From: an uncultured Candidatus Poseidoniales archaeon
GTDB lineage: Archaea; Thermoplasmatota; Poseidoniia; Poseidoniales; Poseidoniaceae
DNA length: 64,000 nt
Reading direction: 5' to 3'
Assembly: GCA_902563095.1 (NCBI GenBank)
Contig: CACEWA010000001.1
Span: 141,951 to 205,950, forward strand
The notes beneath the pieces were generated by a model that saw only the letters and a list, made by a program, of their open reading frames with translations, was not told the DNA's origin and made no database searches. The position numbers were made by a program, and so were the translations under genes. Position 1 is the stretch's first letter; each line of letters opens with the position of its first letter. Positions 56,351-64,000 of this stretch are shown one piece after another.

Positions 56351-57174
56351 GTCTTCCCAAGATTTTGAAAAAGATTCTTGATGATGGATATATTACAGGC
56401 TCTAAAATTCCTAAGTCTACTAAGTCAAGTGTGGATCAACTCGTCGCAATAAATGCCTTAGAACTGAACATTCTGAAAAGAGGTTCAAGATATTCAATAG
56501 GTAACGAAGAAATTTTCCAAGCGGAAATATCCGCTAGATATCCAGAAGGGTTAGAATCGGTAATAAATTTCAACTCTCATTCATCTAGGCACTTGGGAGT
56601 TAAATCCCTAAAAGATGCCAAATTATCTAGGAAAAAATACGCCACAGTACAAATGTTCGTCAATAGTCCATCTGAAGTATTTTTGAATGGTAAATCAATT
56701 CCCGATGGCATTGAATCATTTTCATTATCGGTGTTGGTAGATTCTTTGTGTAAATGGGAAATTAATGGTGACATTATCCTAATCGAGAATCAAGAACCTT
56801 ACCTGCGTTCTCAATCATTATTCAGTGGAGCAAGTGCAATAATTTGCTATAATGGAAGAGTAAATGAGAAAATATCAGAATGGATTAATGAATCAAATAT
56901 GAATGTTACAATCTGTCCAGATTATGATCCAGTAGGGCTAGATGAATATTGTAAACTAAAGTCCAAAATCGGAGAGAGACTCACTCTATTCCTGCCCGAA
57001 ACAATTACTGAAGACTTCAAGTATTCAACCTCTCAATTACTCGATAAGAAAAAAAATAGAGAAGTTTTGGTTAGAATAGCTAATGACAAAAATCTTGACA
57101 TGGATGCAATAAAAGTATTGAAACTGATTCAGAAATGGAATGCAGGTCTTATGCAGGAATTGTATTTTGAGTAA
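56347..57174 (+). CDS. jetD-like: JetD/MksG-like Toprim nuclease subunit
   Basis: Toprim motifs 'DIILIENQEPYL' and 'VTICPDYDPVGLDEYCKLK', with intervening 'GASAIICYNGRVNEKISEWI'; ATGA overlap with jetC-like. Confidence 0.72.
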   Translation: MSLPKILKKILDDGYITGSKIPKSTKSSVDQLVAINALELNILKRGSRYSIGNEEIFQAEISARYPEGLESVINFNSHSSRHLGVKSLKDAKLSRKKYATVQMFVNSPSEVFLNGKSIPDGIESFSLSVLVDSLCKWEINGDIILIENQEPYLRSQSLFSGASAIICYNGRVNEKISEWINESNMNVTICPDYDPVGLDEYCKLKSKIGERLTLFLPETITEDFKYSTSQLLDKKKNREVLVRIANDKNLDMDAIKVLKLIQKWNAGLMQELYFE

Positions 57175-57185
57175 ATAACTCATAC

Positions 57186-57389
57186 TTACTTGTAAGCTAA
57201 AATTCGGGAAACTTGTTTGTGTGACCATTTTCCTCCACGCTTAGTTGGAACTCCACAAGTGTTCAATTCTCTTGCGATTTGAGAGATTGAGATGTCATCC
57301 TCATGATATCGCACCTTGATGTATTCAATCCAATACTGTTCTTTTTCATTTTCAACGAAGTTGTTGTCCTCGGTGTGTCCTTGGCCTAT
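57186..57389 (-). pseudogene. Serine-recombinase-type C-terminal HTH fragment, in frame with and immediately after the UAA of the upstream endonuclease gene; absent from the ORF track
   Basis: Minus-strand translation IGQGHTEDNNFVENEKEQYWIEYIKVRYHEDDISISQIARELNTCGVPTKRGGKWSHKQVSRILAYK-stop; 'IARELNxxGVPTKRGGKWSHKQVSRIL' matches the recombinase/invertase HTH pattern. Confidence 0.75.
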
Positions 57390-57391
57390 TT
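57371..57391. repeat. Right copy of 21-nt direct repeat CGGTGTGTCCTTGGCCTATTT
   Basis: 19/21 identity with 50191-50211. Confidence 0.7.
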
Positions 57392-58157
57392 AAGTCATAA
57401 TATATCTAGCACTTTTGACCAGTCTTATGCTATTATAGTCGTATTCATCTGTAAACTCATACATCCAAAACATATACTCAAATCCACGTTTTTCGAAGAA
57501 CAAAGGAAGTACTTGCTTTGTGGTATCCTTAGACCACTTTCTGTACGGATAGTATAGTTGCCTAATGATGACATCCTTCATTTTCACATTCTTGCCTTCA
57601 ATCAATATAACGTGATTCTTGCCTTCATATCCAGCATCAACTTCAGTTTGAACACTCTTTTGTTCGACTAAAGTATTACGAACTCTGAAAGAAAATTCGG
57701 GCGTATATTTTCTCCCTCTTATTGTGAGATATAGTTTCCCAACTCCTGCAAAATGCTCAATCATTCCAGTTGCATACGCAAAATCAAGATGTTGCATTTC
57801 AGAGTTTCCTACTAAGGATGATTCTATTGGGAAATCTAATTTTGCATCATACAGTATTGGTTCTGAATTTATCTCGGGAATATCGGTATATCCCTGGCCC
57901 TTGATAATGGCATAATAACCATTTTTTACAGGTAATAGAAACAGGTTTTTCTCATTAAAAACTTGAGGTTTGTCTTTCTTTTGGGCTTGATAACATAAAA
58001 TTCGAACTTCCTTTTCTGCAGTTTTTTTGAAATCCTGGCATGCTGTTTTGATTTGTTTCGCAGTAATGTAGAAAGGCTCTTTGTCAAAATCATGATTGTG
58101 TATGTCGTATGCATCAAATATGGCCAACCAAGGAATATCTTTAGAGGGGTTGCCCAT
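57390..58157 (-). CDS. Putative type II restriction endonuclease (PD-(D/E)XK-like), partner of the adjacent Dam-type methylase
   Basis: 'VQTEVDAGYEGKNHVILIEGKNVKMKDVIIRQLYYPYRKW' (E-x-D...(I)E-x-K); upstream gene is an adenine methylase on the same strand. Confidence 0.7.
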   Translation of the reverse strand: MGNPSKDIPWLAIFDAYDIHNHDFDKEPFYITAKQIKTACQDFKKTAEKEVRILCYQAQKKDKPQVFNEKNLFLLPVKNGYYAIIKGQGYTDIPEINSEPILYDAKLDFPIESSLVGNSEMQHLDFAYATGMIEHFAGVGKLYLTIRGRKYTPEFSFRVRNTLVEQKSVQTEVDAGYEGKNHVILIEGKNVKMKDVIIRQLYYPYRKWSKDTTKQVLPLFFEKRGFEYMFWMYEFTDEYDYNSIRLVKSARYIMT

Positions 58158-58192
58158 ATCTTGGTCACTCAGTTCTGATATTAGAACTAATT

Positions 58193-59080
58193 CTAATAAT
58201 TCTTAATCAGTAATTCACTGATTTTTCCTCTTCTGTCTGGGTTGCTGTTAATTGCTCTACTGGCAAACACTCTATCAATATCAAAATCTCTGTAGAGTTC
58301 ATCAAAGAATTCGTCATCTTCAACAGTATTCTTAGGATCTGAATTGGAAAGTAAGAATAACACATCCTTCTTATGAAGTTCTTTTGTTAAAGATGCTAAT
58401 TCTGCTTGATTTTCATCATTAAAATCACCTTTGGAATATGAAATAAAGCTTGATGTTTTTGACAAAGGCCTGTAAGGTGGATCAAAGTAAACAAAACTCT
58501 TGTCATCGACCCATTCGAGACATTTTTCATATGAGGCGTGATGAATTATTACGCCTTTTAACGCTTGATTAACTTCTTTTAGAGATTCAGCTGAGGGAAA
58601 AGAGGGATTCTTATATCGGCCTGTCGGTACATTGAATTTACCACTTCGGTTCAAACGGAATAATCCATTGAAACATGTTTTGTTTAGAAATATCATCTGT
58701 GCAACGCGTGATGACCTTTCTTCATCAGTCATCGATTCAATATCGAGATTTGAGTTCCATAAGTCTCTAATTTTATAGAAATAATCACTCCTCTCTTCAG
58801 TGGTCGATGGAAACTCATCAACCAATTTCTCTAATGATGATATCACATCATTTACAGAAGATTGTAATTGCCTGTAACATAATACTAATTCCAAGTTGAT
58901 ATCTGAGATGTGAATTTGTTTGAAATTGTAATTTTCCAACATGTGAAAAAGCAAAGCGCCACCTCCTATGAAGGGCTCAACATAAGTCTCAACCTCATTT
59001 ATTTCTGAAGGGAGCCTCTTTTCAATCTCCGAAATCAACTGACGTTTACCACCCGCCCACTTCAGAAATGGTTTCGCCAT
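58193..59080 (-). CDS. DNA adenine methyltransferase (Dam/D12 class)
   Basis: 'KPFLKWAGGKRQLISEI', 'YVEPFIGGGALLFHML', catalytic 'FVYFDPPYRPLSKTSSFISYSKGDF'. Confidence 0.93.
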   Translation of the reverse strand: MAKPFLKWAGGKRQLISEIEKRLPSEINEVETYVEPFIGGGALLFHMLENYNFKQIHISDINLELVLCYRQLQSSVNDVISSLEKLVDEFPSTTEERSDYFYKIRDLWNSNLDIESMTDEERSSRVAQMIFLNKTCFNGLFRLNRSGKFNVPTGRYKNPSFPSAESLKEVNQALKGVIIHHASYEKCLEWVDDKSFVYFDPPYRPLSKTSSFISYSKGDFNDENQAELASLTKELHKKDVLFLLSNSDPKNTVEDDEFFDELYRDFDIDRVFASRAINSNPDRRGKISELLIKNY

Positions 59081-59252
59081 ATCTTTTTGTCAATGTCGGT
59101 CGTTATTGAAGTCAACGATTATTCATCACTGTAGCCAGTGGTTTTGAGTGTCGATAGGTAGTTGGTTGGTGGCGGGTGTTTGAATGGTTTCAGCACACCG
59201 TCTGAGGGATAACGCGCGAAGCCTTGATGTATTGGAGCCCTAACTGCGTGAT

Positions 59253-59288
59253 GTCCTTCGGGACACGGGATGCACGCCGCTTCGGCGG
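59253..59288. other. Tandem UUCG-tetraloop hairpins GTCC-TTCG-GGAC and CCGC-TTCG-GCGG upstream of or overlapping the xer start
   Basis: Both hairpins perfect; lie before the ATG at 59306. Confidence 0.6.
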
Positions 59289-59305
59289 TTAAGGTGGTAA
59301 CACCA

Positions 59306-60316
59306 ATGAGAACAGGGCCATACAATGCTAGGCAAAAAGCCGTACAGCAGCGTCTGTACGGAGAGGGGCCAGAGCTACCGCCGCGTCTTGTAAATAGGGG
59401 GCATCTCTGCTGGCTAAACTCCTACACTACTCAGTTACAGGCTGAAGGTAAATCAGTCAATACTCAGAAGTCGTACATGATTGGACTGCGCCATCTTATC
59501 GAGACTCCATTACCTGGAGAAGATATTCTCAGTGAATTCGAAAGAGATTCAATGAGTGTTCAACAACTCCTAGAAAGAATCGAGCCATTCAACGGTAGAT
59601 TAGACATCTGGGTAAACTCGATGATCGACAAATCACCATCCACTGTAAAAGCAAGATTAGCCGCTGCTAACCATTTAATCAATTGGCTAGGACAGAAATG
59701 GCCTGAGCACCTAGTTAGGCCAAAGAGCGGAAAGAAGTTGCCACGAACTCTCACCAGTCGAGAATTGACTATGGTAAAGCATGCAGCATCATGCAGTGAA
59801 GACCCACTAGCGAATCTAGTAGTCACAATGATTCTTGATACTGGTCTGCGAGTGAGTGAAATTTGTGACTTAGAACTTTCAAACATTGACCTTGATGATA
59901 ATTCTGCAATGGTCATTGACGGTAAGGGAGGAAAGGATAGACTGGTTCTGTTTACCGATTCAACCGTAGCCAGCATCGAAAGTTGGCTACCACTTAGGGA
60001 ATCGAGAAATCCAATCGGAGACCATCTCCTTGTTACTAAGAGAGGTAATGCTCTACAATCTAGAAGCGTTCAGCGCTTGATGGATAAGTTAGCGGACGAA
60101 GCCGGAATGCCGAGAGGGAGATTGACTCCTCACGTCTTACGACACAACTTCGCTACCGGTCTATTGGAGAGAGGTGCTGATTTAGTTAGTATTCAAAGGC
60201 TGCTTGGTCATGCTAGCATCGCTACTACCAGAGTGTACCTAGAAATTAGTGACCAAACTCTGAGAGAGATCTACAAGCGTGCAACTTCTATTGAAGTTGA
60301 AGAAGACGAATCATGA
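59306..60316 (+). CDS. xerA: Xer-family tyrosine recombinase (XerA-like)
   Basis: 'LDTGLRVSEICDLELSNIDLDDNSAMVIDGKGGKDRLVLF', 'LTPHVLRHNFATGLLERGADLVSIQRLLGHASIATTRVYLEIS' (R..HxxR..Y). Confidence 0.92.
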   Translation: MRTGPYNARQKAVQQRLYGEGPELPPRLVNRGHLCWLNSYTTQLQAEGKSVNTQKSYMIGLRHLIETPLPGEDILSEFERDSMSVQQLLERIEPFNGRLDIWVNSMIDKSPSTVKARLAAANHLINWLGQKWPEHLVRPKSGKKLPRTLTSRELTMVKHAASCSEDPLANLVVTMILDTGLRVSEICDLELSNIDLDDNSAMVIDGKGGKDRLVLFTDSTVASIESWLPLRESRNPIGDHLLVTKRGNALQSRSVQRLMDKLADEAGMPRGRLTPHVLRHNFATGLLERGADLVSIQRLLGHASIATTRVYLEISDQTLREIYKRATSIEVEEDES

Positions 60317-60493
60317 GCGCGCTTTCTTGCGCTTCTCGGTTTTTGGAGGCCCGCTCCATTCTCTGTGACTGGCAACCTTGTTGCCTTCATGTCCTTCGAT
60401 TGGACAATATTTACCACTACGGCAACGTGAACAATTACCCTTAGGAGGTAGTTCGACTACCTTGCGCAATTTTCCATACTTGCGCCTTGGCAT
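60311..60493 (-). CDS. Small Lys/Arg- and Cys/His-containing protein
   Basis: 'CSRCRSGKYCPIEGHEGNKVASH' possible zinc-binding; fits the gap between neighbours. Confidence 0.5.
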   Translation of the reverse strand: MPRRKYGKLRKVVELPPKGNCSRCRSGKYCPIEGHEGNKVASHREWSGPPKTEKRKKARS

Positions 60494-60540
60494 GCAAACC
60501 CTTCACAAATGAGGGTCTTACAATATATCGCCGTAAGTTC

Positions 60541-61056
60541 TCACTTTTTGTTGAACCAAGGCATATCTTTGACTGAGCGAGGAACTTTGAGAGTGCTTCC
60601 CTTTCTTCCATCTTTGGATTTCTCAGCCTTGACTCTGTGTTCTCCAGCTTTACTGACTGTCTTTTCAGCGACCTTTTTTCCAGCAGCGGCTGCTTTGGAC
60701 GCTGCTGCCTTGCTCTTTGATGCTGCTTTCTTAGCAGTAGACTTGGCTTTTGTAGCGGCCTTCTTTGCAGAGGATTTTGCCTTAGTTGTGGCTTTCTTAG
60801 CGGATGATTTGGTTTTTGCAGCGGCTGTTTTGGCCTTTGATGCTGCTTTCTTTGCTCCTTTCTTTGCTACTGATGCGAGCAATTTCTTGGAAATCGCTGC
60901 GCTTACGCCTGCTTTCGCTAGCCCTTTTGAGCCTGCTTTGTTGATTCCTGCAGCGGATTTGATTCCTGCGTCACTGAGTTTCTGTGCTGTTGCTTTACCT
61001 ACTCCTGGCAATGCCATTAGAGCAGCGAGAGGGTCCTTTTTCGGCTTAGCGGCCAT
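60541..61056 (-). CDS. Helix-hairpin-helix protein with histone H1-like Lys/Ala-rich tail (putative chromatin protein)
   Basis: 'LAALMALPGVGKATAQKLSDAGIKSAAGI' HhH; 'AKKGAKKAASKAKTAAAKTKSSAKKATTKAKSSAKKAATKAKSTAKKAASKSKAAASK' tail. Confidence 0.8.
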   Translation of the reverse strand: MAAKPKKDPLAALMALPGVGKATAQKLSDAGIKSAAGINKAGSKGLAKAGVSAAISKKLLASVAKKGAKKAASKAKTAAAKTKSSAKKATTKAKSSAKKAATKAKSTAKKAASKSKAAASKAAAAGKKVAEKTVSKAGEHRVKAEKSKDGRKGSTLKVPRSVKDMPWFNKK

Positions 61057-61148
61057 ATCTTCACCTAATGTAGGCATAACACACCCATATGATGAACCCT
61101 TCTCTTTTGAGGGGGAGAATTAAGTCCAAGTGCTGGCGTGAGTAAATT

Positions 61149-61871
61149 ATGCAAGAGAGGTTGGAGGCGCTATCTTCTACCCTTTATGCACAGGTTAGAG
61201 ATGCTGGGCCAACTCATGGTTTTGATCTCGAAGGTAATCTTCGCCCCAAAGCACATCCTGCAAACATAGCCACTGTGTACCTAGGCGACGTAGCACAAAC
61301 CTTGCTCAAAGTAATGCAAGGTTCAAGCACTCCAATTATGGATAAAAAGCCCGGCTTTGATGAACAGACCTGGACAATATCTTGCCGTGCAGGAGATGTG
61401 TTGCTGACTATTGACAGCTACTCGTATTGGGGATTTGGATTACTTACTCGATGCTATGCAAATACGATTACTATTGAAGGGCCTTTGGGCGAGAGAGCAA
61501 GAGTTGTCTTTGACTTAGTGGCATCATTATCACACAAACCATGGGAATTTTCCAGAAGAGGAAAATTCAATTCTAAGATTAGTAATATTACAGAAAACCA
61601 AGAATGTTGGCAGGCTCATATTGAGAGGGCACGAGAAGATTTAGGCGAATTGATTGAAGCGACTCTTCTCGAGAAAGGAGATTGTGAAGATATCGAGATC
61701 GCCAGGAACGCTCTCGCTGATGATAATGCGCCCGCAGTACTACGAGCATTGTCCCGAATAGAAGCCGATTCGATAGATGTAGAAGTGGAAGATGTCAGTC
61801 CTGATGGAATGGTTTTGCAAATTGATGAAGATGCGGTTCCGTTCGTCGATTTATCGTCTGAAGAGGAATAA
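61149..61871 (+). CDS. Hypothetical protein
   Basis: Single long ORF; acidic C-terminus; no recognised motif. Confidence 0.6.
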   Translation: MQERLEALSSTLYAQVRDAGPTHGFDLEGNLRPKAHPANIATVYLGDVAQTLLKVMQGSSTPIMDKKPGFDEQTWTISCRAGDVLLTIDSYSYWGFGLLTRCYANTITIEGPLGERARVVFDLVASLSHKPWEFSRRGKFNSKISNITENQECWQAHIERAREDLGELIEATLLEKGDCEDIEIARNALADDNAPAVLRALSRIEADSIDVEVEDVSPDGMVLQIDEDAVPFVDLSSEEE

Positions 61872-61916
61872 TCAGCGCGCGTCGCGTTGATAAAGGGGAT
61901 AATTGTCGGCGGTGAC

Positions 61917-62099
61917 ATGGCAAAGAAAGACGGCGGCGGCATTCAGCAGGCTGCAGGTCTAATTCGATACTTCGATGAAGAATCGGAAGACGCTTGGAAA
62001 ATCACTCCAAGACAGATTTACCTTGCATGTATTGGTCTGTCTGGATTCATCTACCTCGTAAACGAGGGCGTTGTCGGATGGATCATGGATATGTTTTGA
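61917..62099 (+). CDS. Preprotein translocase Sec61beta subunit
   Basis: 'GGGIQQAAGLIRYFDEESEDAWKITPRQIYLACIGLSGFIYLVN' typical small tail-anchored Sec61beta. Confidence 0.75.
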   Translation: MAKKDGGGIQQAAGLIRYFDEESEDAWKITPRQIYLACIGLSGFIYLVNEGVVGWIMDMF

Positions 62100-62471
62100 T
62101 TACCTTAGAGGTTCAATCAATACAACAGAACCTTCGGTTCTAGCCATTCCTTGTGCAACTTGCATTGCTGTTTCCAAGTCTAATGTTGCACCCAGTGTTC
62201 TAGGCCCTTCAGCCTCGTGAACGATTAATCTGTGAGTAAGATGTGTTAGTGTCTCTTGGCTAATTCGCTCAAAAATCCACTTTTCGTCTTCGATTCTAAC
62301 CATAGCAGGAACGTCGACTAGTGGCCCCATTTCATTGCCGATCGATCTTGTTCTACCGCTAAGTCCTTGTAAATCTGCTAAAGGTCTCCATGAACGCTTC
62401 TTAACTCTCATTCTGACCTTGTTCTCTTGGCTTACGCCGTCTCTAAATGCTCTTCCCATCAGGATCCCCAT
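62100..62471 (-). CDS. Hypothetical protein
   Basis: ORF fitting between neighbours; no recognised motif. Confidence 0.5.
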   Translation of the reverse strand: MGILMGRAFRDGVSQENKVRMRVKKRSWRPLADLQGLSGRTRSIGNEMGPLVDVPAMVRIEDEKWIFERISQETLTHLTHRLIVHEAEGPRTLGATLDLETAMQVAQGMARTEGSVVLIEPLR

Positions 62472-62544
62472 CCTTGGAGAAATACTTCTCCGAACCGCAA
62501 TCGAATTTTATCCATTCATAAGAGTTGGGGGGACTTCCCATTCT

Positions 62545-63483
62545 TTACTGCGCTTTTGGACGACCTTTTTCTAGTACCAAAGGTGAACTAATTGATATCA
62601 ACAAAGCTAGTATTATTCCTAGCAAAATATTGCTGGTCAAATCTGTCTGTAAACAGATTATCATCGGACTGATTGAGATTCCAAATCTCCAGCCCCAAGC
62701 CTCTGGCCGTGGGTGTGAATCAAAGCCTAGAAGCGGCAATAGCATTCCAATCAATCCAAGTCCTGTTACCGCCACTGTTAGCCATAATGCTACAGCGATT
62801 GCTCCATCGCCATCTCCAATTCTGTTTACATTCGAAACCAAAGCAAAGGTTGTTGCAAAAATTAAGACGATGCCGATTAGAATGGATATTGCAAGTGCGT
62901 TTGCTCTTCCGGTTCCATTACCAATCTTTGGACTAATTTTGTCTTCGAAAAATGGCAAGAAGCCAATGAAACACATAGAGGATATAATTACCAATATCTC
63001 TTCATTATCTAGTAACTCAAATACAATTGCAAGTATTGCTATTGCCACAATTATTCCAATGCTATTCTTTTCATCAAAGGTGTTTGAATTAGACAGTAAC
63101 TGGGCAAGGATTACTCCGAGGATTATTGATTCAGTACCAGCGAGTAAATATTCTGTGAATGTAAATTCGTGAATTGTCTCATTTATCCCGCCTTCTGGAT
63201 ACATCGTCAGTAACAAAACAAAGGTTATGCCTCCGCCAAATCCATTGAAGTATTTCTTGTGACGTCCCTGATTGATATGGTACTGAATCAATGCACACAT
63301 CACTGTAACGATGACTAAAGCCGAGCCTCCAGATTGATGAATTGATTCGCTAGGAGACAGAATAAATGCGATTAAAGATAGTGTTGCAGTGAGACTTGGT
63401 AACCACTTGCCTTTCTCAAAAAGAGGAGAGATAAACATCGCCAGTGCAGAAAGTAAGGCTAGGGTCGCCAGCGTTTCTGCCAT
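62545..63483 (-). CDS. Hypothetical polytopic membrane protein (start MAETLATLALL preferred)
   Basis: About 10 hydrophobic segments. Confidence 0.65.
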   Translation of the reverse strand: MAETLATLALLSALAMFISPLFEKGKWLPSLTATLSLIAFILSPSESIHQSGGSALVIVTVMCALIQYHINQGRHKKYFNGFGGGITFVLLLTMYPEGGINETIHEFTFTEYLLAGTESIILGVILAQLLSNSNTFDEKNSIGIIVAIAILAIVFELLDNEEILVIISSMCFIGFLPFFEDKISPKIGNGTGRANALAISILIGIVLIFATTFALVSNVNRIGDGDGAIAVALWLTVAVTGLGLIGMLLPLLGFDSHPRPEAWGWRFGISISPMIICLQTDLTSNILLGIILALLISISSPLVLEKGRPKAQ

Positions 63484-63553
63484 GACCCCCCCACATACAA
63501 CTGACCCATTAGACTTGCACAAGCAACAAGAGTGAGAGACCTGACCCCGCGCC

Positions 63554-64000
63554 ATGGTGCGACCAGCCGACGAGGAGTTACTCGAAGAGTTGGCTAAGGC
63601 GCCTCTTGCTGGATTATCTCGCAGTTTGGGAATCGATGTTGACCAATGGCTTCCTATTGCATCATCGCCATTGCCCGTAACGATGCGATTGACTCCAAGA
63701 AGACACGATATGGATTGGACAAGGGAGATGTTGGAGTCTCTCGGTGGAAAGAAAATTCCTTGGATTACTGCGAGTGAATCTTGGGTAATGCCATTCTCAA
63801 AGAGTGATTACCCTAGCGATGAAGCAAAGAAAATGATGGCTTTACTTCATGAAACTGGAAGAATAACTCGACAAGAAGCCGTCTCGATGTTGCCCCCTAT
63901 TGTTCTTGAACCTAAGGACGGGGACCTTGTGATGGACACATGCGCAGCGCCTGGTTCCAAAGCGACACAATTGGCAGAAGCTATTCCAAATGGAGTTGTA
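63554..64000 (+). CDS. RNA (cytosine-5)-methyltransferase, NSUN/RsmB family, truncated by the window edge
   Basis: ATG at 63554; 'VMDTCAAPGSKATQLAEAIPNG' SAM-binding motif of m5C RNA methyltransferases; open to the window end. Confidence 0.85.
   Translation, partial: MVRPADEELLEELAKAPLAGLSRSLGIDVDQWLPIASSPLPVTMRLTPRRHDMDWTREMLESLGGKKIPWITASESWVMPFSKSDYPSDEAKKMMALLHETGRITRQEAVSMLPPIVLEPKDGDLVMDTCAAPGSKATQLAEAIPNGVV

Noticed and set aside
59119-59325. 68-aa minus-strand ORF upstream of xer
   Set aside because: Overlaps the UUCG hairpins and the xer start; no plausible motif.
60501-60530. 'GAGGGTCTTA' motif shared with 51349-51358, considered as a second island boundary repeat
   Set aside because: Only about 10 nt shared, each following a different short CCCTY stem; chance or a common promoter/terminator motif is as likely.
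60509-61123. 204-aa plus-strand ORF (Ala/Phe/Leu-rich)
   Set aside because: Antisense to the Lys/Ala-rich HhH protein; composition is the complement of AAG/GCT codons and no homologous motif is visible.

Overview
This 64 kb window looks like a euryarchaeal chromosome, most likely a Marine Group II / Poseidoniales-type marine archaeon. That placement is inferred from the archaeal informational genes (L7Ae, S28e, L24e, aIF5B, EF-1A, S10, PolB, SRP19, S8e, Sec61beta), the many secreted Asp/Gly-rich single-pass proteins and the single tRNA-Leu; no phylogeny was run. Most of the window is core genome with short intergenic gaps. The main accessory region is about 50.2-59.1 kb, a compact defence island. 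It holds a GIY-YIG protein, a PD-(D/E)XK/BglII-BstYI-like protein, a small HTH protein with a C-terminal hydrophobic helix, and a four-gene operon with the gene order and hallmarks of a Wadjet (JetABCD/MksFEBG) SMC anti-plasmid system. These are followed by a serine-recombinase-type HTH fragment absent from the ORF track, a second PD-(D/E)XK-like endonuclease and a Dam-type adenine methyltransferase, next to a Xer-type tyrosine recombinase. A near-identical 21-nt direct repeat brackets the 7.2 kb core of the island, and two 17-nt inverted repeats 31 bp apart precede the HTH-jet operon. Other notable items are an M28 peptidase fused to a ZIP metal transporter with a decayed second ZIP 3' end 2.4 kb away, a multi-TM protein with EF-hands between two copies of a helical module, three hairpins plus an A/U tract at the GINS/rps10 convergent junction, a HhH plus H1-like Lys/Ala-rich protein, a SAP-domain membrane protein, and a RimK-like ATP-grasp protein with a TrkA-C-like tail. 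All family calls come from reading motifs by eye and no database search was run.
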